Shown here: positions 10,573-20,979 of the stretch, piece by piece
How the letters are laid out: each line of letters starts with the position of its first letter
Numbering within the stretch: the stretch's first letter is position 1
Assembly (NCBI RefSeq): GCF_014805685.1
Contig: NC_060892.1
Location: 24,731,560 to 24,795,559 of the forward strand
Origin: Silurus meridionalis
Taxonomy: Eukaryota; Chordata; Actinopteri; Siluriformes; Siluridae
Length of the DNA stretch: 64,000 bases
Direction: 5' to 3'
The notes under the pieces: generated by a model
What the model was told of the DNA's origin: nothing
What the model saw: the letters and a program-made list of their open reading frames with translations, nothing else
Databases searched by the model: none
Translations under genes and position numbers: made by a program

Positions 10573-10727
10573 ATGGTGCAAAACTTCATGGTTGAGATGT
10601 TGGACTTCTGATGAGAAGGTCATGAGTTCAAATCCCAGCACAACTCAGCACTGCTGGGCCCTTGAGCCAAATAATTGTAAGTCACTCCGAATAATGGCGT
10701 CTGCCGAACGCTGCAAATGCAAATGCA
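10573..10727 (+). mobile_element. tRNA-derived SINE (Mermaid-type)
   Basis: The diverged head is CATGGTTGAGATGTTGGACTT, with GAGTTCAAATCCCAGCACA at the B box. The body reads CTGCTGGGCCCTTGAGC, and the tail TAAGTCACTCCGAATAATGG ends in an AAATGC duplication. It is fused directly to a Tc1-like copy. Confidence 0.75.
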
Positions 10728-10732
10728 CACGT

Positions 10733-10905
10733 CCATGAAGATACGCTTTATGTGGGTTGGTGAGGAAGATCTCGTGTGGCCGTGCAATAGAGCTCTGACC
10801 TCCACACTTCTTGGACTTTCTGCTGCATCAGTACCCAACTCATGAGCTTTAAGCAAATCTAGTGAGACATCATCTCAGAAGAGTGGAGGTTATTACAGTA
10901 TAAGG
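10733..10905 (+). mobile_element. Tc1-like transposon fragment
   Basis: CATGAAGATACGCTTTATGT continues into GAGGAAGATCTCGTGTGG, AATAGAGCTCTGACCTCC and CATCTCAGAAGAGTGGAGG. These are the family phrases in transposase-sense order with internal losses. Confidence 0.7.
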
Positions 10906-11548
10906 ACTTATTTCAGCTTTTTCCCCAGTTTTTCCCTGCATTCGTGTCAACATAAAGCAATGGAAGACCGTCTTTTGAACAACTGACCATTTTACGGTTA
11001 AATATTTTTCTAAATAAAAAAACCCGCAGCATTCCGAGTGTAACCACCTGATGAGCAAAACAAATTCGATGACATCTGGTTAAAACTCTTTCAACAAATC
11101 CTACACAATCAACCAATCCACCAGTACCATACCAAGTAGCATATGGCATCCACAATTCCCCCGCCTTGGTCCTCAGCCATCTTTAGATTCTTTCTCCCAC
11201 CAGACTTTAATAATTGTCCGCCATTCTCTCAAGTGCCTTCTCCATCTGTTCTTCATGGGATTTCTAAGTTCCAGTACAACCCCATCTTGTTGTTCCTTCT
11301 CAAAAAATAAAAATGTACAGGATAGTGATTATAATTTTTTTTTCAATATTTTGGAACCTTTAAGATCCCTGTATCTCAAAGAACAAGACGAATATCTGTG
11401 TACGAACATTTCAACAGGATTTTGTGGAAATTTTGGTTTGTCCGGGTTTTGCTTTACTGTGTCTGGACAGGTTCCATTACGGGTTGCTAGAGACAAAAAC
11501 AGCTAGGTTTTTCAGATGACCTTTAAATCTGATCCTAAGAAGCGTTAA
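10906..11548. other. Unassigned sequence
   Basis: I recognise no repeat family here. Minus-strand frames at 10870-11155 (60-80 codons) are not convincing proteins. Confidence 0.35.
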
Positions 11549-11700
11549 CCAGTGGTGGAGAGTAACGAAGTAAATGTAATTTGTTAGGGTTTAAGTGGCT
11601 TTTTGATTTCAAAGTCAAATATTTGACTTTTTACTCGACTACCATTTGCGCAACGTGTTTGCGCAATTATTTCGAAGTAGTTAAAAAGAAGGTTATGGGC
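11549..11700 (+). mobile_element. 5' fragment of a fish MITE family
   Basis: Starts CCAGTGGTGGAGAGTAACG and continues through GTAAATGTAATTTGTTAGGG. This is the left end of the repeat whose fuller copies lie at 13.76 and 28.5 kb. The right end is absent; AT-rich DNA and a SINE follow. Confidence 0.6.
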
Positions 11701-11727
11701 TTGTGATCATTTTTATATTTCATTTAA

Positions 11728-12004
11728 TATTCTATTAATAAATTGGGGTTCCCTGGTGGTCTAGTGGTTAGGATGTAGCGCTCTCACCGCTGCGGCCCGG
11801 GTTTGATCCACGGTCAGGGAACCAACCCCAGCAATTAGAGTTGCACAAGCCTTAGTGCCGGTCCCAAGCCCGAATAAATAGGGAGGGTTGCATTAGGAAG
11901 GGCATCCAGCGTAAAGCATGTGCCAAATCAAACATGAGGATGATCCGCTGTGGCGACCCCTATTGGGAGAAGCTGAAAGAGAGTTTTTATTCTATTAATA
12001 GATT
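11728..12004 (+). mobile_element. tRNA-Glu-derived SINE with target-site duplications
   Basis: The head at 11750-11821 is almost a tRNA-Glu(CTC) gene. It has A box TGGTCTAGTGGTTAGGA, anticodon loop CTCTCAC and B box GGGTTTGATCC with one change. The body runs through CCAAGCCCGAATAAATAG, and the tail (GGAAGGGCATCCAGCG to GCTGTGGCGACCCC) matches the RTE LINE end at 57.86 kb. The flanking 17-bp repeats at 11728-11744 and 11988-12004 differ at one base, so this is a defined LINE-style insertion. Confidence 0.9.
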
Positions 12005-12230
12005 AAGATGCTATGAGTTGATCTTTTCACATTTCTTGGTTTTCTTGTTTTCTTGCTACATGGTTTGTGTACTTCGTCCAACACTGGCGTTAAATATAAT
12101 TGTGCAACAATGGTGGGGAATTTTCAATCATACACTCGTTTCCTTAAATTGTGTTGGGTATCTCACAATCTGGATCTCTTAAGGAATATTCATAGAAATC
12201 AGGCTTTTTAAAGAGACCCGGTCAGCAATA

Positions 12231-12415
12231 CGGTCAACCCCCGGAAATTCAGGAACCTTGGGAATAAAATTTTAATGTTTTCACTAAGAAATTTCATCTA
12301 ATTTTTGAAAACAAATGATTGTATCAAAGTGTTATAATGTCTAGATAAATTCAATAAATGCCACAGGGGCTGCGGGGGTGCATCCAAAATTCGCAGATTT
12401 TCCAGGAGACCACTG
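12231..12415. mobile_element. Small pogo-type MITE with TA duplications
   Basis: The left end CGGTCAACCCCCGGAAATTC and right end GATTTTCCAGGAGACCACTG are imperfect inverted repeats. TA lies on each side at 12229-12230 and 12416-12417. The interior is AT-rich and non-coding. Confidence 0.6.
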
Positions 12416-12489
12416 TATTACAAACAGATTAAAATTTTGGCTTTCATTCGCATATAAACAATGACCAATGCATATACAGCTTCTCAATT

Positions 12490-12740
12490 CATTCCCATAG
12501 GTTCGAGGTCAGAGCTCTATTGCAGGCCACTCAAGATCTTCCAACCCATATCTTCATGGAGCCCATTTAGGTCTCCTAGTTCTTGGGAAGGGACAATTTC
12601 ATGCTTTCAAAGACTTCCTTGTCCTCATTATCGCAAGATCCTCCAGGACAAACTCCAATTCCAATCAGATTTTTGGTCCATTTCAGGCCTAAGATCTTTG
12701 TGGTGCATTTTGGGAACTTTCCTAGGTCAAAGAACTTTCT
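12490..12740 (-). mobile_element. Tc1-like transposon fragment
   Basis: GGTTCGAGGTCAGAGCTCTA leads to CCACTCAAGATCTTCCAACC, then CTTCATGGAGCCC and TCTCCTAGTTCTTGGGAAGG. These are family phrases in antisense orientation. The part beyond 12620 is weakly similar. Confidence 0.65.
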
Positions 12741-13757
12741 AGGAGACTATATACAAGGTGCCAGAACTTTTGTTGTTTATTGTTGTTGTCCTGTCATTTT
12801 CACGCCATGTGCGTTTGGTGTCATCGTGTCAGCTCCGTTGCTCTGGCCTTACCGTAAAGCCGACATTATTCCAACCGAGCAAACTTTCAAGATTGGGAAA
12901 CTTTTCGCAGGTGAAGGCCGAGATGTGTGTTTATTTATAAATATATGTATGAGACCTATTGTTTGTGTGTGTGTGTGCAGTGTTATTGTCGAGCATTTGG
13001 TCTTGCACTGTTTGGATCCTGCGCTATAGGTGTTTGATGCCAGCGTGTGCTTTAATCTCGTCTCACCGGAGCACCCGAAAATTTCCACTTTCACCACTAG
13101 CGAGAGAGGGTGAGTCATACACACTCTCCTGCACATCATCATTACTGTTCGAGAGTACAGAACACACACACACGGGCGTTTGAGGTGATGCGGTGAGCCG
13201 CGTTTTTCCTGTTTCCACGGCGACTGCTGATGATGTAAGCCATTTTTTTTCCCCCTTTTAGTCGTTTTTCTTTTTTTTTCCCCTCTGTTTTGTCTGTTCT
13301 TGTTTTCAAAGTGCCACTCGCCACATCAGAGCGTTTACTCAGGGTGCTAAGCTCCCATCTTTCCTCCGAGAAGATGCAAGAGGTTTCCTGAGGGCTATGT
13401 GACGACGCTGCAGTGTCCATCAGTGAGAAAAAGTGTACACTCAGTAACGAAAAGGAAAAAAGACATCAGGAAAATGCTGATTCGTATAATACCACCGCTG
13501 GCCACGCCGTCGTTTCTGGATTTTCTCGTAACGTAACGAGGAAATTCGATGTGGCTTTCAGCTTCCTGTTTCACGGGCTCTGCCTCTTTCCAATCTGCCT
13601 TATCATTGTTACCAGGCGTTCCACATCATTAGCTTTATTATGTCTCATTAGGCAGTGTATACACACTCCTTTATTTGTCAGGGCTAATGCTATGAGAGTT
13701 TTAACTGCAGTCTTGGCACTTTCGAAGCCGGCGTCGTTATTTTAGCGAAAACTCGAA
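12741..13757. other. Unassigned sequence with a GT run
   Basis: A short GT run lies at about 12963-12978. Frames of up to 148 codons on both strands overlap each other and the Tc1 fragment, and they show no recognisable domain. The section 13040-13420 is GC-richer and unique. Confidence 0.35.
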
Positions 13758-14536
13758 AAGGTGGGCAAAGGTGAAACGTAACGAATTACATTTACTTCCT
13801 TTTTTACTTTTTTTGAAGTAAATTTTTTTTGTGTAGTTTTTAAGAATCAGTCATTTTAGTTTTACTTAAGTATGTTTTGTTCAAAGTATTGTACTTATAC
13901 ATTTTAAAATCGTGTGCATAAAAAAAAAGGAATAAAATAAAAATAATGCGGGGGGGGGATCACGTCCCGGAAACTACTGCACTGATTGTTGATGGGCCGC
14001 GAACAAACGCGCTAAACTCACATAAAAGAAAGATGGCGATGCAGCTGAAAGCGAAATGCCGTCGAATCGAAAGTTGTTCCACGCGTGAGCTCGCTGTCTA
14101 ATTTTATTTTTTTGCTGTGACAGATTTTTTTTTTTTTTTTTTTTTTTTGCACAACATATTAGACTTAAGTCATGGGTTGAAGTGGTTTTTATTTATTTTT
14201 TTAATTTTTGTATTGCATTTTAATTTAGAAGTTTAATCCTTTAATTAAAAACAACTAGTTTGAGATTTATATCTGCTTGTCCTTTTTGAACTACACTAAA
14301 ATCCCCACCCCACTGTAAAAAAATTTAATAAAATCAAAAATCAAAAAAGTTAATTTAAAATGAACTTTCTAATTTGACTTGAAGATTTTAAGACTGGCAA
14401 CTTGTACTTAAGATTTTTTTTTTTTTTTATAAAAAATTAGTACACAGTACTTTTACTTGAGTAGAATATTTTATCAAATATTTTGAGTTAAAAAAATATA
14501 TATATTTAAAAAATATATATTTTATTCCCACCTCTG
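13758..14536. mobile_element. Fish MITE, full-length but degraded
   Basis: The left end AGGTGGGCAAAGGTGAAACG and right end ATTCCCACCTCTG are inverted relative to each other. Near the left end lies AACGAATTACATTTACTTCC and near the right end TACACAGTACTTTTACTTGA with GAGTAGAATATTTT, as in the common 'AGTAACG...ACTTGAGTA' repeats. It contains poly-T runs, including one of about 24 T at 14125. The superfamily is not assigned. The GC-richer interior at 13945-14100 may be foreign. Confidence 0.6.
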
Positions 14537-14639
14537 GAAAGAGTCCAACACTACCCCTATAAACCTCAACACTGGTGGACATTTTGAAAATATATCGGAG
14601 GAATTGTTTTTTGTGAGTGGTACACAATCATCATCTCAA

Positions 14640-15070
14640 ACTGTGGTTGGAGTAAAAGATCTTGACCTTGGTCTGCTCTAAAGCTCAGACCTCTGAGACC
14701 TTTGGGATGAACTTAAATATTGACTGCACCCCAGGCCTCCTCACTTCCTCCAAGATCAGTCCCTGACTTTACTAACTAGCTGAATAAACACAAATCCAGG
14801 GCCATGAAGATATGCTTTAAATTGGTTGGAGTGGATCTTGAGTGGCCTGCTATAAAGCTTTGAGCTCAGCCCTATTGGAATTGCTGGACCGCAGACCTTC
14901 ACTTCCTCGTACATCAGTTCCTGACTTTTCTGGGTGAATAAACACAAATCTCCTCTACTAGATTTTCATCTTCCTACAAGAGTGGAGCTCATTATAACAG
15001 CGACACTCAACGTGGAATGCGATGCTCAAAAATGGTCTTCTGCTCGGGTGTGTGAAAACTTTTGTCCACA
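14640..15070 (+). mobile_element. Two Tc1-like segments in tandem
   Basis: The same family section occurs twice in direct order. First comes AAAGATCTTGACCTTGGTCTG to CTGAATAAACACAAATCC (about 14655-14788). A second copy from CATGAAGATATGCTTTAAAT runs to the 3' end CTTTTGTCCACACAAATGTA (about 14798-15070). Both carry the anti-termini phrases GCACCCCAGGCCTCCTCACTT or equivalents. A partial duplication or two insertions could explain this. Confidence 0.7.
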
Positions 15071-15469
15071 CAAATGTATGCTATTGCTATTGTATGAAAA
15101 AACGGCAGCTGAGGACAAACAGTAACAAATTGACTCGCACTCACCCAAATTAGCAGCGTGCTGAAGTTGTTCCAGCATAAGAAAATAGAGCTCTGGGGAT
15201 CTTATTAGGTGCATGTGCTACATTTCATCTGTGATGTAGCAAAGCACAGCAATTTCAATACAAAAGCATGCTACAGAAGTGCGCTATAAACTGCAAGGGC
15301 CGTATTCAGGAAAAAAAATAGGCCGAGCTTGGGCAGACTCGTTGTTTATTATAGGCTAAACAGAACAGCTGGATGTTTTACTTTTTGGTTTACTCAGTAC
15401 ATTTATATACGATTTGAGTGTTTTCTTTAAGATGCGATAAAAAAGCTCGCTCAAGTGTGTTTTCTGAAC
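15071..15469. other. Unassigned sequence
   Basis: No repeat family or coding frame of note. Confidence 0.35.
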
Positions 15470-16205
15470 ATCCCATTCCACATTTAGTCTCCACTTGCTG
15501 TTATTAGAGCCTCCACTCTTCTGGGAAGATATTTACCTAGATTTTAGAGTGTGGAGATTTGTGATCATTCAACCAGCCATGAATTAATAGAGAAGGAAGT
15601 GAAGAGGCCTGGGATGCATTCTACCCAATAGGGTTGGCGATCTATAGCAGGTCACTCAAAATCTTCATCTCCCAAACCGTGTATACCAGTGGTCCCCAAC
15701 CCTCGGGCTGCAGACCGGCACCGGTCCGTGGGTCAATTAGTACCGGGGCTGCACATAAAGAATACATAACATCATTTCCGTTTTATTTATTATGTGATTC
15801 TGAATGGTTTTATTTTTTTAAATTATGATTCACTCTTGGTGCATGTCATGATGCCTCGGTCACATGTCTTACCTTCATCCTCTACCTCCTTAAAGGGGCT
15901 GCTCCGGCTGCTAAACAGCACAGTGGATTCACTTTTTTTATTATATTTAGAAAATACCAGTTTTTATGGTCGCATCATTTTATTTTGTTGCATTTATCCG
16001 CCACACGTTAAAGGCCGGTCCGTGAAAATATTGTCCGACATTAAACCGGTCCGTGGCGCAAAAAAGGTTGAGGACCACTGGTGTAAAGCGTATCTTCAAG
16101 GACCTGTCATGCTGGAACAGGTTTGATTCTCCTAGATCAAGTAAAGGGACGAGCTCCTGCATCCAAAAATGACTAGTTAGGTGTCCCAATACTTTTGCTC
16201 ATATC
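15470..16205 (-). mobile_element. Tc1-like copy split by a hAT insertion
   Basis: The left part reads CATCCCATTCCACATTTAGT, CCTCCACTCTTCTGGGAAGA and GAGGCCTGGGATGCATTC. After the hAT element it resumes with GTATCTTCAAGGACCTGTCATG, GCTGGAACAGGTTTGATTCT and ends GTCCCAATACTTTTGCTCA. The phrases join correctly across the insertion, so the Tc1 copy is older. Confidence 0.8.
15687..16080. mobile_element. Non-autonomous hAT element inside a Tc1 copy
   Basis: The terminal inverted repeats are CAGTGGTCCCCAACCCTCGG and GGTTGAGGACCACTG, the classic ends of Charlie-type hAT repeats. The flanking 8-mers GTGTATAC and GTGTAAAG agree at six of eight positions, as expected for an aged hAT duplication. The interior holds ACCGGTCCGTGG sections at both ends and no coding region. 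A truncated sibling lies at 56.48 kb. Confidence 0.85.
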
Positions 16206-16789
16206 GCGTATGTTTAAGAGCAATTCATTATTTATTAAATTTTTTACCACCTACGCTTCATTGGGCTGACGAATATACCAAATAAAAGACAACGTAGAAC
16301 TAAAATGAATTTTTTTTTGTTATTGCAGCATGCAACTGATCAAACTTTGGTACCGATGGAAAGAAAAGAAAAAAAAAAAACGACAACGCCGAGCAATGTA
16401 AAGTACAGCAGTCGTTCCAGATCTTTCCATCTGAATCTTTAATGCCTTCTTAATATGTCAAAGTGTTGAACTGCAGTAATATTGAAAAGGGTTTATCCAG
16501 GTGATAATAGCTCTGAAAGTAATCCCAGCCCGTTTTATTGCCTGCTCTCTCCTGTGTATCGACAGAAAGTGGATACTTTCTAAATCCTGCGGTGTTAAAG
16601 TCTGGAAAATCCTTCCAGGAGTACTCGTACAAACGTCATGAAGCCAATGGGGACGTTGATCGGGATCCTGGCGGTCCTTCTAAGAGATCCAATGTTTCAA
16701 TGGTTCTAATTAATAAATGAATGCCTTACTGTAGTGCATTTTATATATAAATATATATATACTAAATAGTCAGAAGTGTCTTCGGATGC
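16206..16789. other. Unassigned AT-rich sequence
   Basis: A poly-A run lies at about 16368-16380 and an AT run at about 16742-16760. No family is recognised. Confidence 0.35.
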
Positions 16790-16885
16790 ATAGCATGAAA
16801 CTTTATCTCTATGAAGATCTAGTTTACATGGGTTGAAGAGAAGATCTTAAGTAGCCTGCTGTAGAAATCTGACTCACCTTTTTAG
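16790..16885 (+). mobile_element. Short Tc1-like fragment
   Basis: CTATGAAGATCTAGTTTACATG, GAAGAGAAGATCTTAAGTAGCC and TGCTGTAGAAATCTGACTC are recognisable family phrases. Confidence 0.55.
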
Positions 16886-17329
16886 CCGTTAATCAAAAAA
16901 TTTAAAAAAGGTTTTAAAATGATTTATTCAATTAGATACTTGTATATTGTATCATGCTTTTAAATTTCATTGTACAACTTGTACTTATGAAATAATGAAA
17001 TAGAATTTTTTTTTGTAGTAATTAACATTCATTACTAACGAAGGTAATGGAGAAAATCCATTTAAGCCAGCAAGCTAGTATTTATTTATATGCACATATA
17101 TGTTGTGTAAAACTTGGTTTTGGCAGAAAAAAGTTGTTTTTTTCCCTGTACAGTTCCAGAACCGTGAACACTCCTCCAACTTCAGCAGGGGAAAATAAAA
17201 AGTCGAAAGTTTCGACTGAAAGAAAAAAGTTTTGCCCAAGGATTCTCAGTCGATACCCAGACGAGATGAAATAGTTTTACATGTTATATGTTTATTGCCA
17301 TTTAATGTAGTAAGTGAAGGGATTGCATC

Positions 17330-17822
17330 ATTTCATTCACCGTTCAACTCATGCATTCAAATCCCATCTATTCATCTATCCATCTGTTCATAACTTCAAA
17401 TTTTATCATTTATTCAAATCACATCCACACACCCCCTTCCACCCTAATTCCATCCATCCATCCATTTATCCATCCATCCATCCATCCATCCATCCATCCA
17501 TCCATCCATCCATCCATCCATTCAAATCCCATCTATTAATCCATCCATCTGTTAATAACTTCAAATCACATCCACACACCCCCTTCCACCCTAATTCCAT
17601 CCACCCTTCCATCCATCCATCCATCCATCCATCCATCCATCCATCCATCCATCCATCCATCCATCCATCCATTCATCCATCCATCTATCCATCCATCCAT
17701 CCATCCATTCAAATCCCATCTATTCATCCATCCATCTGTTAATAACTTCAAATTCTATCTATTTAAATCACATCCACACACCCCCTTCCACCCTAATTCC
17801 TTCCATCCATCCATCCATCTAT

Positions 17823-17858
<36 letters not shown>

Positions 17859-17992
17859 CCGTCCATCCATCCATCCATCCATCCATTCAAATCCCATCTA
17901 TTCATCCATCCATCTGTTAATAACTTCAAATCACATCCACACACCCCCTTCCACCCTAATTCCATCCATCCATCCATCCATCCATCCATCTG
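17330..17992. repeat. Higher-order ATCC minisatellite
   Basis: Four copies of a roughly 100-bp unit start near 17353, 17520, 17706 and 17884. Each contains TTCAAATCCCATCTATT, CATCTGTTAATAACTTCAAA and CACACACCCCCTTCCACCC. They are separated by ATCC runs of variable length. Units differ by single bases and by small gains or losses such as an extra section in the first and third. Open frames here, such as a 142-codon frame rich in His-Pro-Ser-Ile, are products of the repeat. Confidence 0.95.
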
Positions 17993-18039
17993 AGAATTTA
18001 ATATCTGGATGTCTAATAAAATTCTTGTTTTTCAAACAT

Positions 18040-18362
18040 CTAGGAACAAAATATCAACAGTGAAGTAAATAACACTGATTATTTCCATCATGGGACCTGT
18101 AAGTGGGTGGAACATTATCAGCATCCTGCTGTAGTGGTCTATATCTATCAAAAATGCTCCAAGAAAGGAACAGCGGTGAACCGGGTGACAGGGTTGTGTG
18201 TGGCCAAGGTTCATTGATGCACATTAGATGAGCTCCTGTAGCTCAAACTGCTAAAGTTAATGCTGTTGATGCTCGACGGGTCACGACTGTTTTGGCGATA
18301 TTAGGATGGTGGTCATAATGCTATCCCTGATCAGTGGCCATAAAGTTATGCCTGGTCAGTGT
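18040..18362 (+). mobile_element. Internally deleted Tc1-like element, third family
   Basis: Phrases CATGGGACCTGTAAGTGGGT, TATCAAAAATGCTCCAAG and CACGACTGTTTTGGCG are followed by the 3' terminal repeat GTCATAATGCTATCCCTGATC. A second terminal phrase CATAAAGTTATGCCTGGTCAG lies beside it, so the end is duplicated. This matches the family whose terminal repeat reads 'CACTGATCAGGCATAACATTATGACCAC'. The central transposase region is gone. Confidence 0.7.
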
Positions 18363-18519
18363 ACTTGCTTTTGTGTCCACCTTCCCCAGTGACCACCTCT
18401 GAGCCTCCATACCAGCAAATCACACACAATGTCATAACACTTTTGATTAAAAGCCCCATAAAACGTCGAAAGAATTCTGCTATTAACATTGAAAGAAAAT
18501 AATTTCTTTAAGAATTACA
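18363..18519. other. Unassigned spacer
   Basis: Short unique sequence between a Tc1 relic and a LINE relic. Confidence 0.3.
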
Positions 18520-19150
18520 TTCTCTGTTGAAGCTTCTTGTTTATGGTCCAGAATTATATCAAGGTATTTGTAGTTTGTTACTAATTGTATTGGCTCCCCA
18601 TTGATACATTAGTAGGAGTTACATTTTGCTCTCTCCATCTCTCAAATCGATAAACGTCTCCTTAGTTTTGGAGATATTTAAAAGATTTGAATTTCCACAT
18701 CAATTTTAAAAAGAAAACAAAAACCCACAAACAGGCCCATGTTGTTCCTCACCATCATGTTAAAGGTTCACTAAGGTATCATCTGAGTATTTAGAGATAT
18801 CTCATATTAAAAGAACTGGCACAGGAGTTATAATCTAACCCTAACCTCCATAGTAATGGATTAAAGCGATCATTTTTATCTGAAATATACTTCAAACTAA
18901 ACCTGCTGGATTCTAAAACTAAGAATTAATTAAACTTCTATTGCCAGGCCAACAGCTAATGTACTGGGGGAATAGTATTGCATGGGCTTTTTGCTTTCGC
19001 TAGATGTGAATACAGCAGATGCAATAGAGTTAAAATTGCACCCTTAACCCCTCTGGAAGTTCGATATACAAAGTGCAGAGGATCTATAAGATGCTGTGTT
19101 TCAGATACAATGTACTTTTTCACTAATTGTTCAAAGCACGTCAATACTAG
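18520..19150 (-). mobile_element. LINE reverse-transcriptase remnant (L2/Rex1-like)
   Basis: At 18956-19144 the minus strand reads FEQLVKKYIVSETQHLIDPL and FVYRTSRGVKGAILTLLHLL, the N-terminal fingers block of L2/Rex1-type reverse transcriptases ('FERLV...DPLQFAYR...'). The plus-strand section 18590-18700 looks like the antisense of the later thumb region. The catalytic FADD box is not visible, so the core has been lost. Several stops and frameshifts are present. Confidence 0.7.
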
Positions 19151-19190
19151 ACGTTAAATTTGTAAACGTAACGTTGCAGTTATTTAAGAA

Positions 19191-19193
<3 letters not shown>

Positions 19194-19254
<61 letters not shown>
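19194..19254. repeat. AT dinucleotide run
   Basis: An uninterrupted AT run of about 60 bp. Confidence 0.95.
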
Positions 19255-19256
<2 letters not shown>

Positions 19257-19389
19257 ATCTTGTTAATACAACCCTCCAAAGTGGCCTATTTGTTTTTGTT
19301 TATTTATTTATTCATTTATGCTTCTATGTTGAAAATTCTCTATTTAGAATAAAGCTTCACGCTCCTGTAAAAGTGCAAATTGCTTTTTG

Positions 19390-19840
19390 CTTCAGTAGTC
19401 CAACAGATCAGTCACCCAGTAGCGTCACCAGCATCACCCTGTACCTTCACCAAGTACCATCACTCAGTACTGTCCCTTCACCAAGTACCATCACTCAGTA
19501 CTGTCCCAATTAGTCACCCAGAACCGTTGCCAAGTAGCATCACCCTGTACCGTCATCAAGTACCCCACCCAGTACCGTCCCCAAGTACCATCACCCAGCA
19601 CAGTCACCCAGTACCACACCCCCATACCATTACACAGTACCGAGAACCAGTACTGTCACCGAATACCCCACCCAGTACCACCCCCCATACCATCACCAAG
19701 TGTTGTCACAAAGAAGCGTCCCCCACTACCATCACTGAGTAGCATCACCCAGTACTGCCCCAATTATTCACCCAGTAATGCAATCCCTGTACCATCACCC
19801 TGTACTGTCACTAAGTACGTCAACCCCTTACTGGGTTGCA
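19390..19840. repeat. Degenerate minisatellite with AGTACC core
   Basis: Roughly 30 short units of the type AGTACC(A/G)TCACCC, each 10-13 bp and each mutated differently. A larger period is visible where TTCACCAAGTACCATCACTC repeats at about 19444 and 19477. The 120-codon Pro/Ser/Thr/His-rich open frame across it is repeat-encoded. Confidence 0.85.
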
Positions 19841-19844
19841 AGAA

Positions 19845-20073
19845 CATTTTGGGTGGAAAATTGTTCTTTAGGAGCCACATTTATTTTTAATAATAGTGTT
19901 TATATATAATGTCCAAATTTGCATATAGCACAATTTTATAAAACACCATTTCCACACTTCAGTTAATTCTTGCAGAGTAACAAAACCAGAGCTCCCGCTA
20001 ATTGAAGGCTATGGTGAGCTGCTGAAACTAATAAGTTAAATAAGTAAATAAATGATTGTTTTGATCTTATATA
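19845..20073. other. Unassigned AT-rich sequence
   Basis: No recognised family. Confidence 0.3.
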
Positions 20074-20152
20074 CACTGATCAGACATAACATTCTGATCA
20101 CCTGTCTAACTGAGCTGGTTCTCTTTGAACTTCTTCAGCAATTTGAGCTATC
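20074..20152 (-). mobile_element. Terminal fragment of the third Tc1-like family
   Basis: CACTGATCAGACATAACATTC is this family's terminal repeat. It joins directly to TTCTTCAGCAATTTGAGCT, an internal section, so about 1 kb is deleted between. The TA run starts just after. Confidence 0.65.
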
Positions 20153-20155
20153 TTT

Positions 20156-20156
<1 letters not shown>

Positions 20157-20221
<65 letters not shown>
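20157..20221. repeat. TA dinucleotide run
   Basis: An uninterrupted TA run of about 60 bp. Confidence 0.95.
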
Positions 20222-20223
<2 letters not shown>

Positions 20224-20979
20224 AGAAACAAGTCATATAAGTCCATGAAACAAGCTGAAGCAGATAAATCAGTACGCACTTCAGCGTTAATTGCTTTTAC
20301 AATACAACCGAGTGACAACAGCTTCCAATTAAAATCCAATCCAGAATATTCCTGACTGACAGAGGCCAAAAAAGCATACATATTTGATCAAACAGGAAAT
20401 GTTCCATGAAAAAGGGCACCCCCCAACACACACACCACACACAATTACAATAATGTGGTTGTTGGCTTAGTTTGATAATTAAAGTACGTGGAATGCTTTA
20501 GGGAGCAATGACAGCACTTCATGCACCAGTTATCAGCTCTGTTAATGGTAAGCTCTTTAAGTTCCTCCTCCAACACGACTCAGAGAAATACGACGGATTC
20601 TTTGTTGTCAACTTCAAAGCACCCCAGCATGCGGTAACATGAGGCGAAAAAAAAAAAGAAAATCTCTATCGGCTACAAAATTGGGATAAAAAAAAAATAA
20701 AAAAGGCACATACAGATCACACACATACAGGAGTGTGATGATATTGGACTCCTGCTGGCTTTTCGAGGCAAATGGTTGTGTTAAAAGCTGTCATGTGGCC
20801 TACATTTGTACGACTTGTGTTACATGCGACAAAGACCCGGAGACAGAGACAAGACCGAACGAAAGAGAGACACTTTGTTCGCTGACAGCCGATCTTCAAT
20901 ATTTAAATCGTAAATACAATTTAAAAGTGAGAGCTTTTGTAGAGGGGGGGGCGCTCTCACAAAGAGACTCGCTTAACAT
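20222..20979. other. Unassigned sequence
   Basis: Unique-looking, with A runs near 20650 and 20690. Short open frames only. Confidence 0.35.

Noticed and set aside
11750..11821. Functional tRNA-Glu gene
   Set aside because: It is part of a SINE bounded by 17-bp duplications. Pol III boxes are retained because the SINE needs them.
13142..13420. 92-codon minus-strand frame near a GC-richer patch
   Set aside because: No domain, internal homopolymers and no conserved start or splice context.
17314..17742. 142-codon His/Pro/Ser/Ile frame, and the idea of a CRISPR-like array
   Set aside because: Units are ATCC microsatellite plus a nearly identical 100-bp unit. There are no unique spacers of constant length and the context is eukaryotic.
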